64,000 bases of DNA from Pelomonas asaccharophilus_A. GTDB taxonomy: Bacteria > Pseudomonadota > Gammaproteobacteria > Burkholderiales > Burkholderiaceae_C. A model generated the notes under the pieces. It had not been told where the DNA came from, ran no database searches, and saw only the letters and a program-made list of their open reading frames with translations. Shown in pieces: positions 5,874-15,734 of this stretch; the first letter of the stretch is position 1, and the number at the start of each line of letters is the position of its first letter. Both the position numbers and the translations under genes were made by a program. The DNA is taken from the NCBI RefSeq assembly GCF_031458115.1, contig NZ_JAVDXV010000010.1, forward strand, positions 124,001-188,000. The letters run 5' to 3'.

Positions 5874-6527
5874 TCAAAGCCACGGCGGCTCGATGGCCTT
5901 CAGGCTCATGCGCTTGTAGGCGTCCACCAGTTGGCGCGCTTCGCCACGCGGGCTGTCCATGGCCAGGCGCATGGTCTCCTCACCCAGCTGCCAGACGAGG
6001 AAGGCCAGTGTGTCCAGCTTCTTCGCGTCGGCGCGCGGATGCACGCGGCGGATGGCCTCGGCCAGCAGCGCGCCGCTGGCCCGGCTGGCGGCAAGCTCCA
6101 TCGCCGCGAGTTCCCTGTCGGCGCGCATGCCGAACACGATGTCGCGCATCAGCGGCTTCTCCAGCAGCAGCCCGTGGTACTCGTCCACCAGCTCGTTGAA
6201 CGCCGTCTCCAACTCGGCCCGCGTGCGCACCGGGGCCAGCTTCTGGGTGATGCAGTCGTGGCACTCGGCGGCGCACTGTTCGGCCAGCGTGCGCAGGATG
6301 GCGCGCTTGTCAGGGAAGTAGCGGTACAGCGAGCCGATGGACATGCCGGCCTGCTCGGCGATCTCGCTCATCTTCAGCGGCCCGCTGCCGCTCTCGGCGA
6401 TGCGCTCGCTGGCGATCTGCAGGATCAGCTCCACGCGCTCCTGGCTGCGCTGCTGCAGCGGCTGGCGGCGTGCGGCCGGCGCGGTCTCGGGCGCCGTGGC
6501 TGACTTCTTAGGGGGGCGGGTTGACAT
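5874..6527 (-). CDS. TetR/AcrR-family repressor, 217 aa
   Basis: A DNA-binding repressor with an N-terminal HTH at about residues 35-75 (SEIAEQAGMSIGSLYRYFPDK, the classic TetR recognition helix) and a C-terminal ligand-binding helical domain. The N-terminal 30 residues are Pro/Ala/Lys-rich. The start at 6527 leaves 65 bp to the divergent NmrA gene, and that gap holds a near-perfect inverted repeat, so the protein most likely represses both genes. The ligand is unknown. Confidence 0.92.
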   Translation of the reverse strand: MSTRPPKKSATAPETAPAARRQPLQQRSQERVELILQIASERIAESGSGPLKMSEIAEQAGMSIGSLYRYFPDKRAILRTLAEQCAAECHDCITQKLAPVRTRAELETAFNELVDEYHGLLLEKPLMRDIVFGMRADRELAAMELAASRASGALLAEAIRRVHPRADAKKLDTLAFLVWQLGEETMRLAMDSPRGEARQLVDAYKRMSLKAIEPPWL

Positions 6528-6529
6528 CG

Positions 6530-6576
6530 GAACGTGAGTATCTATCATCTTTAAAACGCGATAAACACTCACGTTC
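6530..6576. promoter_or_regulatory. Inverted-repeat operator between tetR and the NmrA gene
   Basis: The left arm GAACGTGAGTATCTATC (6530-6546) and right arm GATAAACACTCACGTTC (6560-6576) are inverted repeats matching at 15 of 17 positions, separated by 13 bp. It lies between the divergent starts at 6527 and 6593 and is AT-rich in the middle. It is the probable binding site of the adjacent TetR protein. Confidence 0.8.
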
Positions 6577-6592
6577 AACTCAGGAGACTCTG

Positions 6593-7426
6593 ATGACTGC
6601 AAGGCAAGACGAACTGACGCTGGTGATCGGCGCCCATGGCAAGACCGGCCGCCGCGTGGCCGCACAACTGCGCGAGCAGGGCCGCGCCGTGCGGGCCGTG
6701 TCGCGCGCCACCGAGGTGCGCTTCGACTGGGACGACCGCTCGACCTGGCCCGCCGCGCTGGCCGGCACGACGCAGGCCTACGTGACCTTCCAGCCCGACC
6801 TGGCAGTGCCGGGCGCGCTCCCGGTGGTCACCGACTTCTTCGCGCAGGCCGTGGCCGCGGGCTGCCGGCGCATCGTGCTGCTGTCGGGCCGCGGCGAGGT
6901 GGAGGCCGAAGCGGCGGAAGACGCGCTGAAGGCTTCGGGCGCCGACTGGACGGTGCTGCGCTGCGCCTGGTTCCACCAGAACTTCAGTGAGGCCTTCCTG
7001 GCCGGCAGCGTGGCGGCGGGCCAGGTGGCGCTGCCGGTGGGCGACATGGGCGAGCCCTTCATCGACGCCGACGACATCGCCGATGTGGCGGTGGCCGCGC
7101 TGACCCAGCCGGGCCATGCGGGCCGGCTGTACGAGCTGACGGGGCCGGAGCCCATCAGCTTCCCGCAGGCCACGGCCGCCATTGCCGAGGCGACCGGGCG
7201 CGACATCGTCTTCGCGACCATCGCGCCCGCGGACCTGCGCGCCGGCATGGCGCAGGCGGGCGTGGATGCACCGACGATCGAGCTGGTGCTGTACCTGTTC
7301 CGCGAGTTGCTGGACGGCCGCAACCAGCAGCCCACCGGCGATGTGCAGCGCGTGCTGGGCCGCCCGCCGCGCCGTTTCATCGACTACGTGAGCCGGACGG
7401 CGGCCACGGGTGTCTGGAACGCCTAG
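6593..7426 (+). CDS. NmrA-like NAD(P)-binding protein, 277 aa
   Basis: An atypical short-chain dehydrogenase fold of the NmrA/HSCARG group; these bind NAD(P) and act as redox sensors or quinone reductases. The nucleotide-binding motif is TLVIGAHGKTGRRVAAQL at about residues 9-26 (G-x-x-G-x-x-G). Further features are VLLSGRGEVEAEAAEDALK and the conserved WTVLRCAWFHQNF. The ATG at 6593 follows AGGAGA. It is divergent from a TetR gene with a shared operator, a common arrangement for stress-inducible NmrA genes. The stop overlaps the convergent membrane-protein gene by 4 bp. Confidence 0.88.
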   Translation: MTARQDELTLVIGAHGKTGRRVAAQLREQGRAVRAVSRATEVRFDWDDRSTWPAALAGTTQAYVTFQPDLAVPGALPVVTDFFAQAVAAGCRRIVLLSGRGEVEAEAAEDALKASGADWTVLRCAWFHQNFSEAFLAGSVAAGQVALPVGDMGEPFIDADDIADVAVAALTQPGHAGRLYELTGPEPISFPQATAAIAEATGRDIVFATIAPADLRAGMAQAGVDAPTIELVLYLFRELLDGRNQQPTGDVQRVLGRPPRRFIDYVSRTAATGVWNA

Positions 7427-7707
7427 CCGAAGATGCCGACAGCCAGTTCGGCCCAGATCAGCAGGAAAACTAGCGCGACGGCTGCTGCTGCCCAGAGACG
7501 GGCGCGCCGATGGGGCGTCAGGCGCACGATGCCTTCCAACGCACCGCCGGCGATGGCCAGCATGGCGCCGAACACGACGAAGTCGCCCAGGTCCCAACTG
7601 ACCTCGGTGGTGAACTGCATGGCCACCCAGGGCAGCAACAGCAGCACCACGGCCGCGCCCCAGAGCGCCATGCGCCACGCGGCCGGTTGCAAGGGGGATG
7701 ACGTCAT
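7423..7707 (-). CDS. Small membrane protein, 94 aa
   Basis: Three hydrophobic segments can be seen: about residues 11-30 (LWGAAVVLLLLPWVAMQF), 41-58 (DFVVFGAMLAIAGGALEG) and 69-90 (LWAAAAVALVFLLIWAELAVGI). The N-terminus is short and cytoplasmic. No catalytic motif is seen and function is unknown. AAGGAG lies shortly upstream of the ATG. The gene converges with the NmrA gene. Confidence 0.75.
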   Translation of the reverse strand: MTSSPLQPAAWRMALWGAAVVLLLLPWVAMQFTTEVSWDLGDFVVFGAMLAIAGGALEGIVRLTPHRRARLWAAAAVALVFLLIWAELAVGIFG

Positions 7708-7857
7708 GGGGGCTCCTTGAAATGGGACCGCCAGTCTGGTCGGCGGGCGTGAGGCGAGTGCGGGCTGTGTGAAGTCTCGGTGAAGCCGCGTTCGTCTTGA
7801 GACAGGCTTAAGACGGGCTTGAGGCGGCCCCTAGCCGCCGCGCCGGAAGATGCCGGC

Positions 7858-9984
7858 ATGTCGACGCCCGCCTTCACCGCGGTTGCCGCGGCCTTGCTGC
7901 CGCGTCCGCAAGCCCTGACCCCGCTGCCGGGGCGAGGCCCCGCCGTGGCCGGCCTGCGCGGGGTGCCGGCGCGGTGGCAGGCGCTGCTGCCGGCGTCCGA
8001 AGATGGCGCGCGGCTGGAGGTCCCTGATCTGGCGCCACGGCTGCCGCGGCTGGGCGACGACGAATCCTTCCGGCTGCGGCTGACGGCCGACACCGTGCGG
8101 CTGCAGGCGGCCACGCCGGCCGGCGTGAGCCACGGCCTGCATGCGCTGTCGCAGCTGTGGCAGACCGCGCGCGAAGCGGGGCTGGAGGCCTTGCCCGCGC
8201 TGCAGATCGACGACGCGCCCCGCCATCCCTGGCGCGGCCTGCTGGTGGATGTCGCGCGGCGCGGCCTGCCGTTCGACACGCTGCTGCAGCTGCTGGACGG
8301 CATGGCCGCCGCGCGGCTCAACGTGCTGCACTGGCATTTGACCGACGACCAGGCCTGGCGGCTGGAGTCGCGGGTCGAACCGCGGCTGCATGAGCTCGGC
8401 AGCAGCGGCTTCTTCTACACGCTGGAACAGGCTCGTCGCCTCGTGGACGAGGCCGCGCTGCGTGGCATCCGCGTCGTGCCGGAACTGGACCTGCCGGGCC
8501 ACTGCTGGGCGCTGGGCCTGGCGCGACCCGACCTGCTGTGCGCACCCGCGCCCACCGAGCCGCAGCCCGGCTTTGGCGTGTTCGGCGCGGCGGTGGACCC
8601 CGATGCCGACGCGTTGTACGTGTGGCTGGACCGGCTGCTGGGCGAATGGGCCGAGGTGTTCCCCGACGCCTTCGTCCACCTGGGCGGCGACGAGCTGGCG
8701 CCCGCGCATTGGCAGGCCCTGGCCGCACAGCGCGGCTGCGGCCTGGCCGATCTGCAGGCGCGCTACATGGCGCGCGTCGGCGCCGTGCTGCGCCGCCACG
8801 GCCGCCGGCTGGTGGCCTGGGACGAGATGGGCCAGGCCGGCGCGCTGCCGCATGGCAGCCTGCTGCAATGCTGGCGCGGCGACGAGGCCTTGCGCTTCGC
8901 GCCGGCCGGCCTGACCGGCCGGCTGCGCAGCGCGGGCTTCTATCTGGATCAGATCCATCCCGCCGCCTACCACTGGCGCCGCCCGCTGCAACTGGACGCG
9001 CGACCCGCACCTCCGCCCGCCTCCGCGCAGGCCTGGGCGCTGCAGGCCCAGGTGGGCACGTGGACCGTGGACGGGCGGCTGTGCCTGCGCGGCGACGAGG
9101 CCTGGCTGCATCTGCGCAGCACCGGCACGCTGGACGAATGGCTGGCGCCGCGCGTGGTCTCGACGGCCCCGCTGCGACTGCAGGTGGACAGCGACCTGGG
9201 CGAACTGGAGTTCTGGGCGCCGACCGACGACGAGGCTGGCTGGCTGCGCCTGGGTGCGCGGCGACAGCCTTGCGACTGGCAGCCGCTGGTGGAGGCCCTG
9301 CTCGACTGGCCGGCCGACGCCGGCCTGCCGGTCACGCCGCTGCTGGGCGGTGAGGCCGCGCTGTGGGCCGAGCTGGTGAAGGCGCCGCAGCTGGGCCTGC
9401 GCTGCTGGCCGCGGGCGCTGGCCGTGGCCGAGCGGCTGTGGAGCGATCCGGTGGACGAGGCGCGGCTGTCCCAGCGTCTGGCCGCCGCGCAGCGCTGGCT
9501 GGCCGCCACCGGCCGCATCGAAGCCGATCCTGCTGCGTCGCTGTTGGAGCAGTTGTGCCCCGACGCCACCAGCCGCGCCGCGCTGCGCGCGCTGGCCGCA
9601 TGGCTGGAGCCGGGTTCCGGCTATGGCCGCCAGCACGCGAAGAAGCGCGCCGGGACCTACCACCAGGGCGAGCCACTGAACCGCCTGGCCGACGCGCTGC
9701 CGGCCGAGAGCCCGCTGATGGTGGCGCTGCAGGACGATGCCGCCGCCTGGCAGGCCGCGCTGGCCGAGGCGCAGGCGCAGCTGCCGGCATGGCGCGCGCT
9801 GGCCATCGTCTCGCCCGCGCTGCTGGAGGCACTGGAGGATCTGTTCGCGCTGGGCCAGGCGCTGTGGCGCGGCGACAAGCCCACCGACGCGCAACGCCGG
9901 CTGCACGAAGCCGCCGCGCTGGTGGACGAGATGCTGCCGGCGCTGGTACAGCCCCTGCAGCGCCGGCTGGACTCGCTGACATGA
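7858..9984 (+). CDS. Family 20 glycoside hydrolase, beta-N-acetylhexosaminidase, 708 aa
   Basis: Removes non-reducing N-acetylglucosamine (or GalNAc) residues from oligosaccharides by substrate-assisted catalysis. A GH20b-like N-terminal domain spans about residues 1-120. The TIM barrel starts at HPWRGLLVDVARRGLP and includes NVLHWHLTDDQAWRLE, VPELDLPGHCWA and the catalytic pair D278-E279 in HLGGDE. The barrel end (LLGGEAALWAELV) is present. A helical C-terminal extension of about 150 residues follows. There is no signal peptide, so it is probably cytoplasmic and acts on imported disaccharides. It overlaps the binding-protein gene by ATGA and heads a sugar-uptake operon. Confidence 0.93.
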   Translation: MSTPAFTAVAAALLPRPQALTPLPGRGPAVAGLRGVPARWQALLPASEDGARLEVPDLAPRLPRLGDDESFRLRLTADTVRLQAATPAGVSHGLHALSQLWQTAREAGLEALPALQIDDAPRHPWRGLLVDVARRGLPFDTLLQLLDGMAAARLNVLHWHLTDDQAWRLESRVEPRLHELGSSGFFYTLEQARRLVDEAALRGIRVVPELDLPGHCWALGLARPDLLCAPAPTEPQPGFGVFGAAVDPDADALYVWLDRLLGEWAEVFPDAFVHLGGDELAPAHWQALAAQRGCGLADLQARYMARVGAVLRRHGRRLVAWDEMGQAGALPHGSLLQCWRGDEALRFAPAGLTGRLRSAGFYLDQIHPAAYHWRRPLQLDARPAPPPASAQAWALQAQVGTWTVDGRLCLRGDEAWLHLRSTGTLDEWLAPRVVSTAPLRLQVDSDLGELEFWAPTDDEAGWLRLGARRQPCDWQPLVEALLDWPADAGLPVTPLLGGEAALWAELVKAPQLGLRCWPRALAVAERLWSDPVDEARLSQRLAAAQRWLAATGRIEADPAASLLEQLCPDATSRAALRALAAWLEPGSGYGRQHAKKRAGTYHQGEPLNRLADALPAESPLMVALQDDAAAWQAALAEAQAQLPAWRALAIVSPALLEALEDLFALGQALWRGDKPTDAQRRLHEAAALVDEMLPALVQPLQRRLDSLT

Positions 9985-11192
9985 CGCGCCTGTTGCTCGC
10001 CTCGCTGCTGCTGGCCGGCAGCGCCCATGCGGCTGACCTGGAGCTGCTGCACGGCTGGACCTCGGGCAGCGAGGCCGCGATGGTGGCCGAGCTGGCGGCG
10101 GCGGCCAGGCGCGGCGGCGTGGACCTGAAGGCCACGGCCGTGGCGGGTTCGTCCAACGCCAACACCTTGCTGAAGGCGCGCTTCCTGAGCGGCCAGCCGC
10201 CCGCGCTGGCGCAGACCGACAAGCCCTTGCGCATCTGGGCCGAGGCCGTGCCGCTGGCCGACCTGGGCGCGGCCGTCAACACGCAGTTCGCCGCGCTGCC
10301 GCATGCGATCGCCAGCGAGCTGCGCGACGCCGGCGGAGCACCGGCCGCGGTGCCGCTGAACGTGCACCGCCTCAACACGCTGTGGAGCAACCTGCGCCTG
10401 CTGCGCGCGCAGGGCCTGGCCGTGCCGCGCGACTGGGACGAGTTCCATCGCACCGCGGCGCGGCTGCGCGCGCAGGGCCTGCTGCCGCTGGCCATCGGCA
10501 GCTCGGCGGGGCAGAAGCTCAGCCTGTTCGTCGCCGTGGTGCTGGGCCGCGCCGGGCGCGACTATTTCGAGCGCGCGCTGGTGCAGGCCGACCCGGCGCT
10601 GCTGGCGGATGAGCGCATGACGGCGCTGCTGCAGGAGTTCCGCTCGCTGAAGGCCTACACGGACGCTGGCCAGGTCAGCCGCGACTGGGCCGGCGCGACC
10701 GCGCTGCTGCTGCAGGGCCGGGCCGTGTTCCAGTTCACCGGTGACTGGGCCAACGGCGAGTTCCAGAAGGCAGGCTGGCAGCCGGGCCGCGACTACGACT
10801 GCACGACGGCGCCGGGCAACAACGGCCTGCATTACTTCGAGTTCGACCGGCTGGTGTTCTTCGGCCAGGCCGCGCGGCTGGGCGCGCAGCGCCGGCTGGC
10901 GGCCGCGCTGCTGCAGCCCGAGGTGTCCACCGCGCTGGCGCGCACCAAGGGCGGCATTCCCGTGCGACGCGACGCCGACCTGTCGGGCTTCAACGCCTGC
11001 GCGCAGCGCTCGGCCGCGGACTTCCGCGCCGGCGAGGCCAAGGGCGAGCTGGTGCTGGCGCTGAGCGCGCGCCAGGGCGAGAGCGCCTATGGCGGCCTGC
11101 GCGACGTGCTGTCGGCTTACTGGGCCAGCGAGCGCATGACGGCGGCACAGGCGCAGGTGCGGCTGGCGCAGGCATTGCGGCAGAGGGATTGA
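9981..11192 (+). CDS. Sugar ABC transporter substrate-binding protein, 403 aa
   Basis: A periplasmic binding protein of the family-1 (MalE/UgpB-like) type. The signal peptide is RLLLASLLLAGSAHA, followed by ADLELLHGWTSGSEAAM, the usual first strand for this family (LxxWHxWTSG-type). The ligand cleft segments IGSSAGQKLSLFVAVV, FQFTGDWANGEF and the DYDCTTAPGNNG loop fit carbohydrate binders of the glucosamine/GlcNAc type. The ATG at 9981 overlaps the hexosaminidase stop. It is followed by a palindromic repeat and then two permease genes. By context the substrate is probably an N-acetylglucosamine oligomer. Confidence 0.9.
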   Translation: MTRLLLASLLLAGSAHAADLELLHGWTSGSEAAMVAELAAAARRGGVDLKATAVAGSSNANTLLKARFLSGQPPALAQTDKPLRIWAEAVPLADLGAAVNTQFAALPHAIASELRDAGGAPAAVPLNVHRLNTLWSNLRLLRAQGLAVPRDWDEFHRTAARLRAQGLLPLAIGSSAGQKLSLFVAVVLGRAGRDYFERALVQADPALLADERMTALLQEFRSLKAYTDAGQVSRDWAGATALLLQGRAVFQFTGDWANGEFQKAGWQPGRDYDCTTAPGNNGLHYFEFDRLVFFGQAARLGAQRRLAAALLQPEVSTALARTKGGIPVRRDADLSGFNACAQRSAADFRAGEAKGELVLALSARQGESAYGGLRDVLSAYWASERMTAAQAQVRLAQALRQRD

Positions 11193-11202
11193 GATGAGAG
11201 GA

Positions 11203-11283
11203 AAAGGCAACTACAGAGGCGCAGAGACACAGTGGAATTCAGCAGGGGCTTCTCCATGTCTCTGTGCCTCTGTGGTTGCATTT
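11203..11283. repeat. Palindromic dispersed repeat, copy 1
   Basis: An imperfect inverted repeat with arms of about 33 nt: the left arm contains AACTACAGAGGCGCAGAGAC and the right arm TCTCTGTGCCTCTGTGGTTG. It fills the gap between the binding-protein stop and the first permease start. A second member lies at 58940-59017. It could fold into a long hairpin in the operon mRNA. Confidence 0.85.
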
Positions 11284-11291
11284 CTACTGAC

Positions 11292-12155
11292 ATGACCGAA
11301 CGCCGCACCGCACTCGCCTGCCTGATCCCGCTGCTGCTGATCGGCGCCGTGTTCTTCTACGGTTTCCTGCTGTGGACGGGCTGGCTGTCGCTGACGCGAT
11401 CGGGCCTGATGCCCAGCAACGATTTCGTCGGCCTGAGGCAGTACGAGCGGCTGCTGCTGGACCCGCGCTGGCAGGCCGCGTTGTGGAACCTGCTGCGCTT
11501 CGGCCTGGGCTTCGTGCTGCTGCCGCTGGTGCTGGGCCTGGGGCTGGCGCTGCTGCTGGACCAGAAGCTACGCGGCGAGGGCCTGTTGCGCTGGATCTGG
11601 CTGCATCCGATGGCGCTGTCGATGGTGGTCACCGGCAGCGCGTGGCGCTGGCTGATGGACCCCGAGCAGGGCATTGCCGAGGGCGTGCGCGCGCTGGGCT
11701 GGACGAGCTTCCGCTGGGACTGGCTGGCGCAGGAGGACATGGCGGTCTACGCGCTCGTCGTCGCGGCCGTGTGGCAGATCACAGGCTTCGTCATGGCCAT
11801 CTTCCTGGCCGGACTGCGCGGCATCGACGACTCCATGCTGCAGGCCGCGCGGCTGGACGGCGCGCGCGGCTTCACGCTGCTGCGCCGCGTGATCCTGCCG
11901 CAGCTGGGGCCAAGTCTTGCGTCCGCGCTGCTGGTGCTGCTGCCGGCGGCCATCAAGACCTTCGACCTGGTCGTCGTGCTGACCGAGGGCGGCCCGGGGC
12001 AGGCCAGCGAGCTGCCGGCGTTCTACATGTTCCAGATGGCCTTCGAGCGCAGCCGCCTGGGCCTGGGCGCGGCCAGCGCCATGGTGCTGGTGATGATGGT
12101 GCTGTCCATCGCGCTGCCCTACGCCATCGTGCGTTCACGCAAGGCGGCAGCATGA
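11292..12155 (+). CDS. Sugar ABC transporter permease (MalF-like), 287 aa
   Basis: An inner-membrane permease with six predicted transmembrane segments, beginning with ALACLIPLLLIGAVFFYGFLL. The EAA loop that contacts the ATPase is present (DDSMLQAARLDGARGFTLL, then RVILPQLGP). The length is typical for UgpA/LacF-type subunits. The ATG at 11292 directly follows the palindromic repeat. An in-frame start at 11232 inside the repeat would add 20 residues and is not favoured, because no such N-terminus is usual in the family. It overlaps the next permease by ATGA. Confidence 0.92.
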   Translation: MTERRTALACLIPLLLIGAVFFYGFLLWTGWLSLTRSGLMPSNDFVGLRQYERLLLDPRWQAALWNLLRFGLGFVLLPLVLGLGLALLLDQKLRGEGLLRWIWLHPMALSMVVTGSAWRWLMDPEQGIAEGVRALGWTSFRWDWLAQEDMAVYALVVAAVWQITGFVMAIFLAGLRGIDDSMLQAARLDGARGFTLLRRVILPQLGPSLASALLVLLPAAIKTFDLVVVLTEGGPGQASELPAFYMFQMAFERSRLGLGAASAMVLVMMVLSIALPYAIVRSRKAAA

Positions 12156-12957
12156 AGCGCGCGGGCCTCTATCTGCTGGCCGCGCTGGCCGTGCTGCTGA
12201 TCGCACTGCCGCTGCTGCTGATGCTGCTGAACAGCGTGAAGAGCAGTGCCGAGGTGCAGGGCGGCTTCCTGGCCTGGCCGCGCGAGCCCAGCCTCGCGGC
12301 GTGGCGGCAGGCGTGGTCGCAGCTGTCCGGCAGTTTCACGGCCAGCCTGATGCTGGCGGTGCCGGCCGTGCTGCTGTCGGCGCTGCTGGCGGCGGTGAAC
12401 GGTTTCGTGCTGTGCAAGTACCGCTTCCGTGGCGAGCGCTGGGTGGGGCTGGCGCTGGTGCTGGCCTTCTTCCTGCCGATCAAGGTCTACCTGCTGCCGC
12501 TGGCCATCACGATGGCGCGCCTCGGGCTGGAACGCTCGCTGCCGCTGCTGATCGCCATCCACGTCATCTACAGCCTGCCGCTGGCGCTGTTCTTCCGCAA
12601 CCACTTCCTGGCCTTCCCGGACGAGCTGCTGCAGGCCGCGCGGCTGGACGGCGCGGGCTTCTGGCGGCTGCTGTGGCGCGTGGTGCTGCCGCTGTCCAAG
12701 CCCATCTTCGTCGTCGTGCTGATCCTGCAGTTCACGACGATCTGGAACGAGTACCTGTTCGGCCTGGTGTTCGGCCCCGACGGCGCGCGGCCCATCACGG
12801 CGGCGCTGGCGCAGCTGAGCGCGCAGACCGAGACCGGCGCGCGCGCCTACCCGCTGGAGATGGCCGCGGCGCTGCTGGCGGCGGCGCCCACGCTGGTGGT
12901 CTACCTGCTGGCGGGGCGGCACTTCACGCGCGGCCTGGTGGCCGGCGCGGTCAAAGG

Positions 12958-12961
<4 letters not shown>
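12152..12961 (+). CDS. Sugar ABC transporter permease (MalG-like), 269 aa
   Basis: The second inner-membrane permease of the importer. It has six hydrophobic segments, starting GLYLLAALAVLLIALPLLLM, and the EAA motif (PDELLQAARLDGAGFWRLL, then RVVLPLSKP). It ends with a TWNEYLF-like motif (FTTIWNEYLFGLVF) and a C-terminal helix typical of the UgpE/LacG subunits. The start overlaps the previous stop and the stop overlaps the ATPase start, so the subunits are translationally coupled. Confidence 0.93.
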
Positions 12962-14066
<1,105 letters not shown>

Positions 14067-14070
<4 letters not shown>

Positions 14071-14663
14071 CAGCTCTCGTACTTCCAGTTGCGCGACTTG
14101 CCCTCGGCGATCCATTCGACGGCTTGGGCGATTCGTTTCGCGCGGGTCTCCTCGCGCTTGGCTTCCAGCACCCATTCCAGGTAGTCGCGCTGCTTGCCGG
14201 GCGGGAAGGCGTCGTAGTGCTGCTGCGCGGCCTTGACCTTCGCCAGCGCGGCGGCAAAGTCGGGCGGCATCTCCAGTTGCGGCTTGGGCGTGCGGTTGGG
14301 CTTCTTGGCCCGCGCCGCGCCGGCCAGCAGCAGCGCCGCGTTGGCCTTGATCTGCTTGCGCAGCTCCGTGCGGCTGGGCAGGTCGGCCAGTGATGCGATG
14401 CGGCCGAAGTCGCCCATCGCGCCGCCCTTGCCTTCGTCGGCGCCTTCGCGCTCCCAGAAGCCGAAGGTGCAATGCGCCTTGAAGGCGGCCATGCCGCACA
14501 GCAGCTTGCCGTCGAGCGTGAAGTGCGGCATGCCCCATTTGATGGCCTCGACGACGTCGGGGCAGGCCGCGTGCACGTCCTCGCGCAGCCGCTGCAGGAT
14601 GGGCAGCGCGAAGGGCTGCGCCTTGGCGAGGTAGGCGTCGATGCGCGGGTCGAGGGTGGCCAT
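14067..14663 (-). CDS. YdeI/OmpD-associated family protein (DUF1801), 198 aa
   Basis: Cytoplasmic protein of the YdhG/YdeI group. The N-terminal DUF1801 domain has RLREDVHAACPDVVEAIKWGMPHF, with the conserved IKWGMPHF motif, and CGMAAFKAHCTFGFW. The C-terminal part matches the OmpD-associated region: MPPDFAAALAKVKAAQQHYDAF, then PGKQRDYLEWVLEAKREETR and KRIAQAVEWIAEGK. The biochemical role is not established. Its stop overlaps the ATPase stop on the other strand. It is divergent from the lytic transglycosylase gene. Confidence 0.9.
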
Positions 14664-14692
14664 GGCGGGCGAGTCTAGACTCGCGCCCTGCG

Positions 14693-15682
14693 ATGAAGCC
14701 CCTGCTGTTTGCCCTGACCTTCGCCCCCGCGCTCGCGCTGGCCCAAATGCCCACGCTGACGCTGGAACAGCTGCCGCGCCCGACGATGCCGCCCGGCGAG
14801 CGCGGCCCGGTCGTGCCGGCCCAGGTGGAGCGCTGGCGCCAGGAGGCCAAGGCGCTGGAATACGGCGATGGCATGAAGCGTGACGAGGTGGCCGCCGCCA
14901 GGCTGTATTGCCGCGCGGCCCGCTATGGCGATGCCGAGGCGCAATACAGCCTGGGCTGGATGCTGACCAATGCGCGCGGCATCCAGCGCAACGATGCCGA
15001 GGCGGCCCACATGTTCGCGGCCGCGGCCGAGCAGGGCATGGCGCAGGCGCAGAACATCCTGGACCGCATGGGCGGCACGCCGCTGGGCGATCCGCCGCCC
15101 TGCCTGCGCCCGCCCGAGACCGACCCCGAGCCCGTGGTGGCGCCCAAGCCCCCGCCGCGCGGCGCCAAGCCGGCGGTGTCGCTGTGGGCCAGCCTGCCGC
15201 TGCCCCAGCACGCGCCGCCGGCCATCGTGAACTACGTGAAGCTGCTGGCGCCGGAGTACCAGTTGTCGCCCGCGCTGGTGCTTGCGCTGATGGCCGCCGA
15301 ATCCAACTTCGACCCCACGGCCGAGTCGCCCAAGAAGGCGATGGGTCTGATGCAGCTGATGCCCGACACGGCCACGCGTTTTCGCGTCACTCGCATCACC
15401 GATCCGGCGCAGAACATCCGCGGCGGCATGGCCTATCTGCGCTGGCTGCTGGCCTATTTCGAAGGCGACGTGATGCTGGCGCTGGCCGGCTACAACGCCG
15501 GCGAGCGCGCGGTGGACCGCTACCTGGGCGTGCCGCCCTATGCCGAGACGCGGCTGTACGTGCGCAAGATCATGGCGGCCGTGGGCGGTCAGCGGATTCA
15601 TCCGTTCGATGCCAACGTGACACAGGCCTCGCCCATGCTGACGCGTGTGAAGGCGCAGATGCAGGTCATCCAGGCGCGCTGA
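14693..15682 (+). CDS. Lytic transglycosylase with Sel1-like repeats, 329 aa
   Basis: A periplasmic murein lytic transglycosylase. The signal peptide is KPLLFALTFAPALALA. A Sel1/TPR-like part spans residues about 60-125 (ARLYCRAARYGDAEAQYSLG, then AAHMFAAAAEQGMAQAQ), followed by a Pro-rich linker. The SLT domain has catalytic E203 in LALMAAESNFDP, then AMGLMQLMPDTA, GGMAYLRWLL and ALAGYNAGERAV. The combination of Sel1 repeats with an SLT domain is typical of soluble transglycosylases that dock to partners. It starts about 30 bp from the divergent YdeI gene. Confidence 0.92.
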   Translation: MKPLLFALTFAPALALAQMPTLTLEQLPRPTMPPGERGPVVPAQVERWRQEAKALEYGDGMKRDEVAAARLYCRAARYGDAEAQYSLGWMLTNARGIQRNDAEAAHMFAAAAEQGMAQAQNILDRMGGTPLGDPPPCLRPPETDPEPVVAPKPPPRGAKPAVSLWASLPLPQHAPPAIVNYVKLLAPEYQLSPALVLALMAAESNFDPTAESPKKAMGLMQLMPDTATRFRVTRITDPAQNIRGGMAYLRWLLAYFEGDVMLALAGYNAGERAVDRYLGVPPYAETRLYVRKIMAAVGGQRIHPFDANVTQASPMLTRVKAQMQVIQAR

Positions 15683-15734
15683 ACCTGGGTTGACTTTCGG
15701 CACACGTGGCGGCGCTGCCCAGAATGCGCCCACG

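Noticed and set aside
7831..9906. 691-aa minus-strand frame over the hexosaminidase
   Set aside because: Gln/Arg/Gly-rich antisense shadow of a high-G+C gene; the plus-strand GH20 motifs are unequivocal.
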